Positions 1 through 6,178 of a stretch of 19,991 bases of DNA are shown one piece after another. Positions within the stretch are counted from its first letter, which is position 1. Every line of letters starts with the position of its first letter. The stretch comes from CAYMCJ01 sp964388985. GTDB taxonomy: Bacteria > Patescibacteriota > Patescibacteriia > Patescibacteriales > CAYMCJ01. The position numbers and the translations under genes were made by a program. The stretch lies in contig CAYMCJ010000022.1 in assembly GCA_964388985.1 (NCBI GenBank), positions 1 to 19,991 on the forward strand, written 5' to 3'. A model generated the notes under the pieces. That model did not search any database. It saw only the letters and a program-made list of their open reading frames with translations, and was not told where the DNA came from.

Positions 1-622
1 TAATTATTTTAAATGTAATAAATAAAATTACCAACACTTTTTGACCATTAAACCGTAATTAATATTAACAACCCATTATAACCACGGCTATTTTTTAAAT
101 AAGCAATAATTAATTTATTATTCCCCTCTTTTTTACTATTGCTTGCAATATAACCTTTTTATGGTTTTGAGGATAAAACTACTCCAGCGCACTTAAAAAT
201 ACTAAATATCAGTTGCTTTATTAATTCTTGGCCACGCTTTAATTTGCTCTTGAGTCTGCGCTTATCTTATAATTTTTACCTAAATTTCACCGAATATTTT
301 ATTAAATTCATTTATTTGTTGAACATAAACTGTCAGACCCAAAACCCATATACCAATATAACAAGGGGTTAATAACGATTAACCATTTTACAATTTAAAC
401 CTAATAAAATAGCTATTTTAGAAACCAATTTTTAAACATTCACTTTACTTAGCTACATAAAACTATTATAAAATTATATCAAATAAACATATTCTATATT
501 TTATTTAATATTAAATAAAAATCTTATATTCTATTACCATTCTATTACCATTCTATTACCTATATATTATAATATAATTTATTTAATTTATTCACAAAAT
601 TAAAATTTAATAAGTAATTAAT
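1..622. other. AT-rich noncoding stretch
   Basis: This stretch lies downstream of the groEL terminator. It has no long open frame on either strand, no tRNA-like cloverleaf and no recognisable RNA gene. It holds a small hairpin at 367-384 (7-bp arms GGTTAAT/ATTAACC, 4-nt loop) and the 11-bp tandem repeat at 529-561. Otherwise I see nothing assignable. It may be a decayed gene or the far end of a neighbouring intergenic region. Confidence 0.6.
529..561. repeat. 11-bp tandem repeat, three copies
   Basis: The unit TTCTATTACCA occurs head to tail at 529-539 and 540-550, with a third copy at 551-561 differing only in its last base. The unit length is close to one DNA helical turn, so the copies fall on one face of the helix. 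No gene overlaps it. Confidence 0.8.
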
Positions 623-660
623 AAAAAGAAAACAACATCCTAAAATGTCGCTTTCTTTTT
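623..660 (-). terminator. Intrinsic terminator of groES-groEL
   Basis: Reading the minus strand after the groEL stop, 660-645 pairs with 638-623 in an uninterrupted 16-bp stem (two G-U pairs) around a 6-nt loop. The 3' arm ends in a run of five U. The A and U runs in the arms make it nearly symmetric, so it could also stop plus-strand transcripts. Confidence 0.8.
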
Positions 661-685
661 ATATTTTGATCTTTTATTATTTACA

Positions 686-2338
686 TTACATCATTGGCAT
701 TCCGCCGCCCATCCCGCTAGTCGGCATTCCGCCGCCCATTGAATTATTTTTTTCTTCCGGCTTATCGGCTATCACGGCCTCAATCGTTAGAAACATAATG
801 GCGGCGCTGGCCGCGTTTTCCAAAGCGCTCCTGACCACCTTGGTCGGGTCCACTATCCCGGCTTCCACTAAATTTTCAAATTTGTCATTAGCTGCATTAT
901 ATCCGATATTTACATTTCCCTTTTTATTTTCTCTTATGATATTAAATAGTATTAACGAACCGTCTTTACCTGAATTGGCCGCTATCTGTTTTATTGGTTC
1001 CAGAATTGCGTTGTCAACAATTTTAACTCCCGGGTCATCCTCTTTCTTGTCTGTCAATTCCGCAAACGCATTTCCGGCCTGAGCTAAGGCCAGTCCTCCG
1101 CCGGCCACTACCCCTTCTTCCTGAGCGGCCTTGGTGGCATTCAAGGCATCTTCAATCCTGTCTTTTTTCTCTTTCATCTCGGTTTCGGTAGCGGCACCGA
1201 CTTTTATTACAGCTACCCCGCCGGACAATTTAGCCAAACGTTCCTGCAATTTTTCTTTATCAAAATCAGAATCCGTTGTCTCAATTTCTCTTTTGATTTC
1301 CTCAACCCTGGATTTAATATTGCCTTCATCCCCCTTGCCTTCAATAATGGTTGTATTATCTTTTGAAGCGATTACTTTTCTTGCCTTACCCAAATCATCA
1401 ATTTCAGTGTTTTCCAGTTTTAATCCAACTTCTTCAGAAACAACCTTGCCGCCTGTTAACACGGCAATATCTTTAAGCATGGCTTTTCTCCTGTCGCCAA
1501 AGCCGGGAGCTTTAACTCCCAAAACATTAAAAGTGCCTCTTAATTTATTGACTACAAAAGTAGTCAAAGCCTCCCCTTCTATTTCTTCGGCAATAACAAC
1601 CAAATCCTTTTTTCCCGCCTGGGCCATTTTTTCAAGCAACGGCAAAATTTCCTGGATTGAAGCGATTTTTTTATCTGTAATTAAAATATAAGGGGCATCA
1701 AATTCAGCTTTCATTGAATCAGGGTCAGTAATCATATAAGGGGAAACATAGCCGCTATCAAATTGCATTCCTTCAACCACCTCAACTTCAACCCCAAAGG
1801 CCTGACCTTCCTCTACCGTGACCACGCCGTCTTTGCCGACTTTATCTATGGCCTCGCCGATTTTTTCACCAATTTCCTTATCATTAGCGCTGATAGAAGC
1901 TACCTGGGTAATTTCTTCTCTGGTCGAAATCGGTTTGCTCAATTCTTTTAATTTAGAAACAATTGAAGCTACTTTTTTTTCAATACTTTTCCTGATTTTT
2001 ATAGGACTTACTCCGGAGGAAACAAGTTTTAGCCCTTCGCTAATCATGGCCCGGGCCAAGATAGTAGCGGTAGTAGTGCCGTCGCCGGCAACATCATTAG
2101 TCTTTGAAGCCACTTCTTTAATAATTTCCGCGCCCATATTTTCCAATTTATCTTCCAGCTCCACTTCTTTGGCAACTGTCACTCCATCTTTGGTAATTTG
2201 CGGAGCCCCGAAACTTTTATCAATCACAACATTTCTGCCTTTAGGCCCCAGGGTAACTTTAACCGCGTCTGTTAATTTATCTACCCCGTTTTTTAGCGCC
2301 CCCCTTGCCTTTTCGTCAAAAAATATTTGTTTACTCAT
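686..2338 (-). CDS. groL: Chaperonin GroEL (Hsp60)
   Basis: ATP-dependent 60-kDa chaperonin subunit that forms the double heptameric ring and folds cytosolic proteins with the GroES lid. The 550-aa length is normal. Visible hallmarks are the N-terminal start MSKQIFFDEKARGALKNGV, the nucleotide-loop motif LGPKGRN near residues 30-36, the ATPase motif GDGTTT at residues 85-90, the RIEDALNATKAA segment carrying the catalytic Asp, and the flexible Gly-Gly-Met-rich tail ending GMGGGMPMM. It follows groES by 62 bp in the same transcript and should share its CIRCE/HrcA control. No SD precedes the ATG; the spacer is repeat-rich instead. Nothing in the protein looks degenerate. Confidence 0.98.
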   Translation of the reverse strand: MSKQIFFDEKARGALKNGVDKLTDAVKVTLGPKGRNVVIDKSFGAPQITKDGVTVAKEVELEDKLENMGAEIIKEVASKTNDVAGDGTTTATILARAMISEGLKLVSSGVSPIKIRKSIEKKVASIVSKLKELSKPISTREEITQVASISANDKEIGEKIGEAIDKVGKDGVVTVEEGQAFGVEVEVVEGMQFDSGYVSPYMITDPDSMKAEFDAPYILITDKKIASIQEILPLLEKMAQAGKKDLVVIAEEIEGEALTTFVVNKLRGTFNVLGVKAPGFGDRRKAMLKDIAVLTGGKVVSEEVGLKLENTEIDDLGKARKVIASKDNTTIIEGKGDEGNIKSRVEEIKREIETTDSDFDKEKLQERLAKLSGGVAVIKVGAATETEMKEKKDRIEDALNATKAAQEEGVVAGGGLALAQAGNAFAELTDKKEDDPGVKIVDNAILEPIKQIAANSGKDGSLILFNIIRENKKGNVNIGYNAANDKFENLVEAGIVDPTKVVRSALENAASAAIMFLTIEAVIADKPEEKNNSMGGGMPTSGMGGGMPMM

Positions 2339-2347
2339 ATTTATTTC

Positions 2348-2387
2348 TTGAACATTGAATATTGAACATCAACCAATAACCAATGTT
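2348..2387. repeat. Self-similar spacer between groES and groEL
   Basis: The spacer holds the direct repeat TTGAACAT at 2348-2355 and 2362-2369, the tandem heptamer AACCAAT at 2371-2384, and an inverted pair AACATTG (2351-2357) with CAATGTT (2381-2387). The inverted pair could fold in the mRNA just ahead of the groEL start. Confidence 0.6.
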
Positions 2388-2400
2388 GATATTTAAATAA

Positions 2401-2694
2401 TTAATCTTGTATAATCGCGATTATGTCACTTTGGCTGATTACTAAATAATCTTCTTCGTCAATTTTAATCTCATCCGGAGAATATTTTTTAAACATAACT
2501 TTCTGTCCCACCTTTACACTCATGACTGCTCGTTGGCCGTTATCTAATAATTTGCCTTCGCCCACGGCTACTACTTCGCCTTTTTCCGGCTTTTCCTTAT
2601 CAACCGTGTCGGGCAACACTATACCGGCTTTAGTTACTTCATCCGCTGTTATTGGTTTAATAATAACATTGTCGTTTAATGGTTTTAGATTCAT
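2401..2694 (-). CDS. groS: Co-chaperonin GroES (Hsp10)
   Basis: Heptameric lid of the GroEL chamber. The 97-aa length is normal. The protein begins with the family-typical MNLKPLNDNVIIKP and carries the mobile-loop region around residues 17-32 (EVTKAGIVLPDTVDKEKPE), then GEVVAVGEGKLL and the C-terminal EEDYLVISQSDIIAII. It is first in the operon with groEL. The nearest SD-like AGGAG on the minus strand (2711-2715) lies 16 nt before the ATG, which is unusually far, but no better start exists. Transcription should be heat-inducible through the CIRCE element upstream. Confidence 0.97.
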   Translation of the reverse strand: MNLKPLNDNVIIKPITADEVTKAGIVLPDTVDKEKPEKGEVVAVGEGKLLDNGQRAVMSVKVGQKVMFKKYSPDEIKIDEEDYLVISQSDIIAIIQD

Positions 2695-2756
2695 ATAGAT
2701 TTAGATAAAACTCCTGTTCATAATCTAATATGCCAAGAGTTTAATTAATTTTTATT

Positions 2757-2783
2757 TTAGCACTCTAATATCTAAAGTGCTAA
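2757..2783 (-). promoter_or_regulatory. CIRCE operator (HrcA binding site)
   Basis: The sequence is TTAGCACTC, nine bases, then AAGTGCTAA. This matches the CIRCE consensus TTAGCACTC-N9-GAGTGCTAA with one mismatch. It sits just downstream of the predicted transcription start of groES-groEL, the classical position at which HrcA blocks transcription until heat stress. An hrcA gene is expected elsewhere in the genome; none is in this window. Confidence 0.95.
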
Positions 2784-2798
2784 TATTTACATTAGTGT

Positions 2799-2827
2799 AT
2801 TTTAACGATATAAAAAAAATTTGTCAA
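2799..2827 (-). promoter_or_regulatory. sigma70-type promoter of groES-groEL
   Basis: On the minus strand a perfect -35 TTGACA (2822-2827) is followed after exactly 17 bp by -10 TAAAAT (2799-2804). The start site would fall near 2792, placing the CIRCE dyad in the first transcribed bases. Confidence 0.85.
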
Positions 2828-2857
2828 GTTAACAAAATTATTTGCTAAAATTAAATA

Positions 2858-2888
2858 AAATCGTGAATAATTTTATTATTCACGATTT
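2858..2888 (-). terminator. Terminator of the atpD-atpC-carbonic anhydrase-like unit
   Basis: A perfect 13-bp inverted repeat (2858-2870 with 2876-2888, loop TTTTA) lies 23 bp beyond the stop of the carbonic-anhydrase-like gene. On the minus strand it is followed by a U-rich stretch. It also has a T-rich flank on the plus strand, so it may be bidirectional. Confidence 0.8.
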
Positions 2889-2911
2889 CTTATATTTTTT
2901 TCTGTTTTTTT

Positions 2912-3385
2912 TTAGGCTACTTCCTTAATAATAAAAACATCATTAGTCCCTTCTTTCAATTCACCAAAATACAATTTAACATTTATTTGGGGGAATTTTT
3001 TTAAAATAATTTCTTTAGCGGCCTTTAAATCTTCTTTGTGCCGGGCTATTTCTTGATATCGGGAAGAAAAATGCATATTGCCGTAAGCGCCGCAATCTTC
3101 GTGATTAACCAAATAAACAGTGTTAACTTGATGCAATTTTACTGAAACTTTTATGTCCCTCAAGAGACTCTTTTTAAAAATTAAGCCCATGCATCTTAAA
3201 AACCAACCCCAAAATCCTTGGTACGGCGATCTTACCAGGTCTTGAATACCTCCTCCGCGCGTAATTAAATCACAATCCTTGCCTAAATCCTTAATAAATT
3301 CGGCAATATAATTACGGCCATCTTCTCTTTGGTGAAGACGAAAATCTTCACAAGTAACTAAACTAGCCTCACATTTATGCGACAT
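2912..3385 (-). CDS. Small beta-carbonic-anhydrase-like zinc protein
   Basis: A 157-aa protein resembling the compact carbonic-anhydrase-like proteins (Pro_CA_2-type) related to beta-carbonic anhydrases. Residues match the beta-class zinc site: C12-x-D14-x-R16 (CEDFR) supplies the first Cys and the Asp-Arg dyad, and H95-x-x-C98 (HEDCG) supplies His and the second Cys. A TRGGGIQDL segment near residues 42-50 matches the region following the dyad. Carbonic anhydrases interconvert CO2 and bicarbonate; whether this short form is catalytic is not shown. A strong SD, AAGGAGGG, precedes the ATG. The gene is 30 bp behind atpC and ends at a terminator, so it probably shares the atpD-atpC transcript. 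No signal peptide is seen, so it should be cytoplasmic. Confidence 0.75.
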   Translation of the reverse strand: MSHKCEASLVTCEDFRLHQREDGRNYIAEFIKDLGKDCDLITRGGGIQDLVRSPYQGFWGWFLRCMGLIFKKSLLRDIKVSVKLHQVNTVYLVNHEDCGAYGNMHFSSRYQEIARHKEDLKAAKEIILKKFPQINVKLYFGELKEGTNDVFIIKEVA

Positions 3386-3395
3386 ACTTTTTATT

Positions 3396-3403
3396 CCCTC
3401 CTT
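3396..3403 (-). promoter_or_regulatory. Strong Shine-Dalgarno of the carbonic-anhydrase-like gene
   Basis: The minus strand reads AAGGAGGG with 10 nt to the ATG at 3385. This is near-consensus and stands out because most genes in the window have no SD. It supports the chosen start. Confidence 0.8.
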
Positions 3404-3415
3404 TTTTATATTATA

Positions 3416-3850
3416 TTATTCTCCTTTTACTTTTTTCCATCTTTTTACCGCCCGGCTTCTGGCCAATTCTTTAGCGATTTTAGCGCTTATATTGGCAAAT
3501 CTTTCCTGGTCAAACTGCCTTGTATCTTTTTTAATTTCTTCAGCCCTCTTTCTGGCCTCTTCCACCCGGTCAATATCAATTTCTTCGGCCCGCTCAGCCG
3601 TATCGGCTAAAATTACAACTTTATTTTTTAGAACCTCAATAAAACCGCCGGATACCGACATGATATCCATCTTTCCATCTTCTCTTTTTGTTTCAATAAC
3701 GCCCGGCAGTAAACTGGCCACCAAGGGAATGTGTCCGGGTAAAATTGTAATTTCCCCCTGTTTTGTCGGTACGGTCACTTGAATAACCTGCTCCTTTAAG
3801 ACCGGGCCCTCGGGAGTTACTATTTCAAATTGTATTTTTTCGTTTGGCAT
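3416..3850 (-). CDS. atpC: ATP synthase epsilon subunit
   Basis: Central-stalk epsilon subunit of F1, which couples the gamma-c ring rotor and inhibits ATP hydrolysis through its C-terminal helices. At 144 aa it is full length. The N-terminal beta-sandwich is evident (FEIVTPEGPVLKEQV, GEITILPGHIPLVASLLPGV, VSGGFIEVLKNKVVILAD). A charged two-helix C-terminal domain follows from about residue 90 (EEIDIDRVEEARKRAEE), so the inhibitory domain is present. It lies 119 bp behind atpD, across a palindrome-rich spacer. No good SD precedes the ATG. Confidence 0.95.
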   Translation of the reverse strand: MPNEKIQFEIVTPEGPVLKEQVIQVTVPTKQGEITILPGHIPLVASLLPGVIETKREDGKMDIMSVSGGFIEVLKNKVVILADTAERAEEIDIDRVEEARKRAEEIKKDTRQFDQERFANISAKIAKELARSRAVKRWKKVKGE

Positions 3851-3894
3851 ACTTATAAATTAATAAGCACTAATCATTTTGTTCTCCAGCTAAA

Positions 3895-3949
3895 AAATTT
3901 GTAATTTGTAATTTCAAATTTATAAACAATTAATAATTAATTATTAATT
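3895..3949. repeat. Palindromic spacer between atpD and atpC
   Basis: An arm pair AAATTTG (3895-3901) and CAAATTT (3915-3921) encloses a repeated TAATTTG word. Positions 3928-3949 form a perfect 22-bp palindrome built from AATTAATAATT and its complement. In the transcript this would be two adjacent hairpins ahead of atpC. It lacks a U tract, so a terminator is unlikely. Confidence 0.7.
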
Positions 3950-3969
3950 TTTGCTTCTCTAAACCTCTT

Positions 3970-5367
3970 TTAACCCTTCCCAACTTCTCCTATTCCGCCT
4001 TTCATGTAAAAATCACCTTCGTTTTTATCATCATGCTTGCCAGCCAATATTTCCTGAAAATCTTTAATAGTGTCGCTTAATTTTACATATTTACCGGCCT
4101 GACCGGTAAAAGTTTCAGCCACGGAAAACGGCTGAGATAAAAATCTCTGAATTTTTCTGGCTCGGGTTACGGTTAACTTGTCTTCATCGGATAATTCTTC
4201 CATGCCTAAAATTGCGATTATATCCTGCAAATCTTTATAACGTTGCAAGACTTTCTGCACGCCGCGGGCCACCTCATAATGCTCCTGGCCGATTATTTTC
4301 GGGTCTAAAATAATTGAAGACGAATCCAGGGGGTCAACCGCCGGATAAATACCTAATTCCGTCAGACTTCGCGCTAATACTATAGTGGAATCAAGATGAC
4401 CGAAAGTTGTGGCTGGCGCCGGGTCGGTTAAATCATCAGCCGGCACATAAACCGCCTGGAAAGAAGTGATTGAACCTTTGTCGGTTGAGGTAATTCTTTC
4501 CTGCAATTCCCCCATTTCCGTAGCCAGAGTCGGCTGATAACCAACGGCTGAAGGCATTCTTCCCAGAAGGGTTGAAACTTCTGAACCAGCCTGGGTAAAT
4601 CTAAAAATATTATCAATAAAAAATAAAACGTCCTGGTTTTGCTCATCGCGAAAATATTCGGCGATTGACAGCCCTGATAAAGCCACGCGAGCGCGTGAAC
4701 CGGGCGGCTCATTCATCTGGCCGAAAACCATTGACACTTTGTCCAATACGCCTGATTCTTTCATTTCGTTGTAAAGGTCATTGCCTTCACGGGTTCTCTC
4801 GCCTACGCCGGCAAAAACAGAATAACCGCCGTGCTGTTTGGCAATATTATTAATTAATTCCATTATAATAACAGTTTTGCCCACCCCGGCTCCACCGAAC
4901 ATGCCGACTTTACCGCCCTTGGCAATTGGACAAATTAAATCAATAACTTTAATTCCGGTTTCCAAAATTTCGGTTTTGGTTGACTGGTCAATAAATTTAG
5001 GCGCCGGTCGGTGAATCGGGTATCTTTTCCCCGTCTTAACATTCTCTCCGCCGTCAACCGGATTGCCTAAAACATCAAAAATCCGTCCCAAAGTTTTATC
5101 CCCTACCGGTACGCTGATTCCCTGGCCGGTATTTATAACCTCATCCCCCCGCTTTAAACCGTCGGTTGAAGCCATGGCTATTGCCCTGACTAAATTTGAG
5201 CCAATATGCTGTTGGATTTCTAAAACCAGTTTCTTATCTCCTTTATTAACTTCCAAGGCGGTATAAATTTTCGGTAGTTCACCCTTAAACTGCACGTCAA
5301 CCACCGCGCCGATTATTCGCTTAATCTTGCCGGCGGATAATTTTTTTTGTTGTTTTATATCACTCAT
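3970..5367 (-). CDS. atpD: ATP synthase beta subunit (catalytic)
   Basis: Catalytic F1 subunit. At 465 aa it is full length. The Walker A loop GGAGVGKT lies at residues 158-165, followed by the catalytic-Glu segment GVGERTREGNDLY, the Walker B region DVLFFIDNIFRFTQAGSEVS, and the ALSGLSIAEYFRDE signature. The conserved DELSEED element reads EELSDED, with Glu replacing the first Asp, a conservative change. The C-terminus carries a short extra tail (KNEGDFYMKGGIGEVGKG). It is separated from atpG by an opposite-strand gene, so it must start from its own promoter in the divergent region. Its SD (AGGA, 11 nt before the ATG) lies in the arm of a short hairpin. Confidence 0.98.
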   Translation of the reverse strand: MSDIKQQKKLSAGKIKRIIGAVVDVQFKGELPKIYTALEVNKGDKKLVLEIQQHIGSNLVRAIAMASTDGLKRGDEVINTGQGISVPVGDKTLGRIFDVLGNPVDGGENVKTGKRYPIHRPAPKFIDQSTKTEILETGIKVIDLICPIAKGGKVGMFGGAGVGKTVIIMELINNIAKQHGGYSVFAGVGERTREGNDLYNEMKESGVLDKVSMVFGQMNEPPGSRARVALSGLSIAEYFRDEQNQDVLFFIDNIFRFTQAGSEVSTLLGRMPSAVGYQPTLATEMGELQERITSTDKGSITSFQAVYVPADDLTDPAPATTFGHLDSTIVLARSLTELGIYPAVDPLDSSSIILDPKIIGQEHYEVARGVQKVLQRYKDLQDIIAILGMEELSDEDKLTVTRARKIQRFLSQPFSVAETFTGQAGKYVKLSDTIKDFQEILAGKHDDKNEGDFYMKGGIGEVGKG

Positions 5368-5377
5368 ATTTTATATT

Positions 5378-5396
5378 ATCCTAAAAAAACTAGGAT
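5378..5396 (-). promoter_or_regulatory. Leader hairpin over the atpD SD
   Basis: On the minus strand ATCCTA (5396-5391) pairs with TAGGAT (5383-5378) around a 7-nt loop. The 3' arm contains AGGA, the only SD-like motif ahead of atpD, so the fold would mask it. The stem is only 6 bp, so its stability is modest. Confidence 0.4.
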
Positions 5397-5425
5397 TTGA
5401 CAAATTAATTATTTTATTATATATT
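5397..5425 (+). promoter_or_regulatory. sigma70-type promoter of the DUF218-like gene
   Basis: A perfect -35 TTGACA (5397-5402), a spacer of exactly 17 bp and -10 TATATT (5420-5425) lead to a start near 5432, giving a leader of about 38 nt before the ATG at 5470. It is one of the two best -35 boxes in the window. Confidence 0.8.
5416..5421 (-). promoter_or_regulatory. Possible -10 box of atpD
   Basis: The minus strand reads a perfect TATAAT about 46 nt before the atpD ATG, but no convincing -35 stands 16-18 bp upstream. It overlaps the -10 of the plus-strand promoter, so the two polymerases would compete for the same bases. Confidence 0.4.
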
Positions 5426-5457
5426 TATTTGTTATTTTTTTTTATCACATAAATCAA

Positions 5458-5463
5458 GGGGGG
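5458..5463 (+). promoter_or_regulatory. G-rich Shine-Dalgarno of the DUF218-like gene
   Basis: A run of six G preceded by AA (AAGGGGGG) ends 6 nt before the ATG at 5470. Such a run is conspicuous in this AT-rich sequence and fixes the start codon. Confidence 0.7.
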
Positions 5464-5469
5464 ATAAAG

Positions 5470-6081
5470 ATGAACTGGCTCATTAAAAAAATATGCGAAT
5501 TTTGGGAAGTCGGCCATAACTTACCGCTTATCAAAATTGATTTAGTTGTAGGTATGATGCTTTCTCTTGAAAAAAACGGAGATGTTAGCTCGATTCTTGA
5601 TGATATAATCAAAAACTGCGCAAAATATTCCAAACTTTTTAACGCTCCTATTGTTTTTGCTAACCGTTTTACTGTTAATGGAAAAAATATTACCACTCAA
5701 GCCAAAAGAAAAGCTATGGAATATGGAATAAATGAAAATAATATTATTATTCCGCATAATCCTAAAAAACTTATTCGCCTTAGAAATACTTTTGAAGAAG
5801 TTCGTTTTGCTTCGCGCTTACTTAGATTTTCTACTGATGAAAACAGACCAAAACGATTCCTAGTCGTTGCCAACCATCTACACATGAAACGAGTTTTAAA
5901 GGCCTTCCTGATTTTAAACAAGGGTAATTTTGATAACATTGGAATTTACTGGGCAAACACTAACGATGATCTAGGTTCATATGGGGAAAATCCTGCTCAA
6001 ATTCGCTTCAAACATCCTCTTCTATTTTTAATATACGAAATATTTGCTTTCCTATACTCAAAATTTAAAGGATGGGCTTAA
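5470..6081 (+). CDS. DUF218 (YdcF/SanA)-like protein inside the atp locus
   Basis: A 203-aa protein with the layout of the DUF218 fold: an N-terminal strand-helix (IDLVVGMMLSLEKNGDVSSI), a middle part resembling the family's 'sEA..a..yl...Gi....ii' region (TQAKRKAMEYGINENNIIIP), a TFEEVRFASRLL helix like the family's 'T.ENa' helix, and FLVVANHLHMKRVLKAF, which matches the 'vvTs.~Hm.Ra' motif with H136 and H138. The usual N-terminal 'vvLGgG' is altered to VVGMM. Bacterial relatives include YdcF, SanA and ElyC, linked to envelope functions; the role here is unknown. There is no signal peptide, and the C-terminal 20 residues are hydrophobic. It is transcribed against the flanking atpG and atpD with its own promoter, SD and terminator. 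Its codons favour U-ending forms and it has few of the GCC/GGC triplets common in neighbours, suggesting separate origin. Confidence 0.65.
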   Translation: MNWLIKKICEFWEVGHNLPLIKIDLVVGMMLSLEKNGDVSSILDDIIKNCAKYSKLFNAPIVFANRFTVNGKNITTQAKRKAMEYGINENNIIIPHNPKKLIRLRNTFEEVRFASRLLRFSTDENRPKRFLVVANHLHMKRVLKAFLILNKGNFDNIGIYWANTNDDLGSYGENPAQIRFKHPLLFLIYEIFAFLYSKFKGWA

Positions 6082-6095
6082 AAGGACGGGAAAAA

Positions 6096-6119
6096 ATGAA
6101 AATTCTGCAATTTTATTAG
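6096..6119 (+). other. Seven-codon mini-ORF with an SD
   Basis: GGACGGG, five A and ATG open a frame reading MKILQFY and then TAG, 14 bp after the DUF218-like stop. An inverted pair TTCAAA/TTTGAA (6121-6144) and then a terminator follow. It looks like either the surviving start of a deleted gene or a leader-peptide-like element; no plus-strand gene follows that it could regulate. Confidence 0.3.
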
Positions 6120-6150
6120 GTTCAAACGACCGTTGGAATTTGAATGCCAG

Positions 6151-6178
6151 GCCGCAGTTCAAAAACCGCGGCTTTTTT
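6151..6178 (+). terminator. Intrinsic terminator of the DUF218-like gene
   Basis: GCCGC-A-GTT pairs with AAC-C-GCGGC (9-bp stem with one A-C mismatch, loop CAAA), followed by six T. The T tract reaches into the atpG stop codon on the opposite strand, so the cassette ends flush against atpG. Confidence 0.85.

Noticed and set aside
202..261. Minus-strand fragment reading AQTQEQIKAWPRINKATDI before a stop
   Set aside because: It looks protein-like but is only 19 codons, bounded by stops on both sides, with no start. It may be a gene remnant, but there is too little to assign.
645..2351. Plus-strand open frames opposite groEL
   Set aside because: They are the antisense of a clear, full-length groEL, with low-complexity Ser/Leu-rich products and no signals of their own. 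The same applies to frames opposite the atp genes, murA and the glycosyltransferases.
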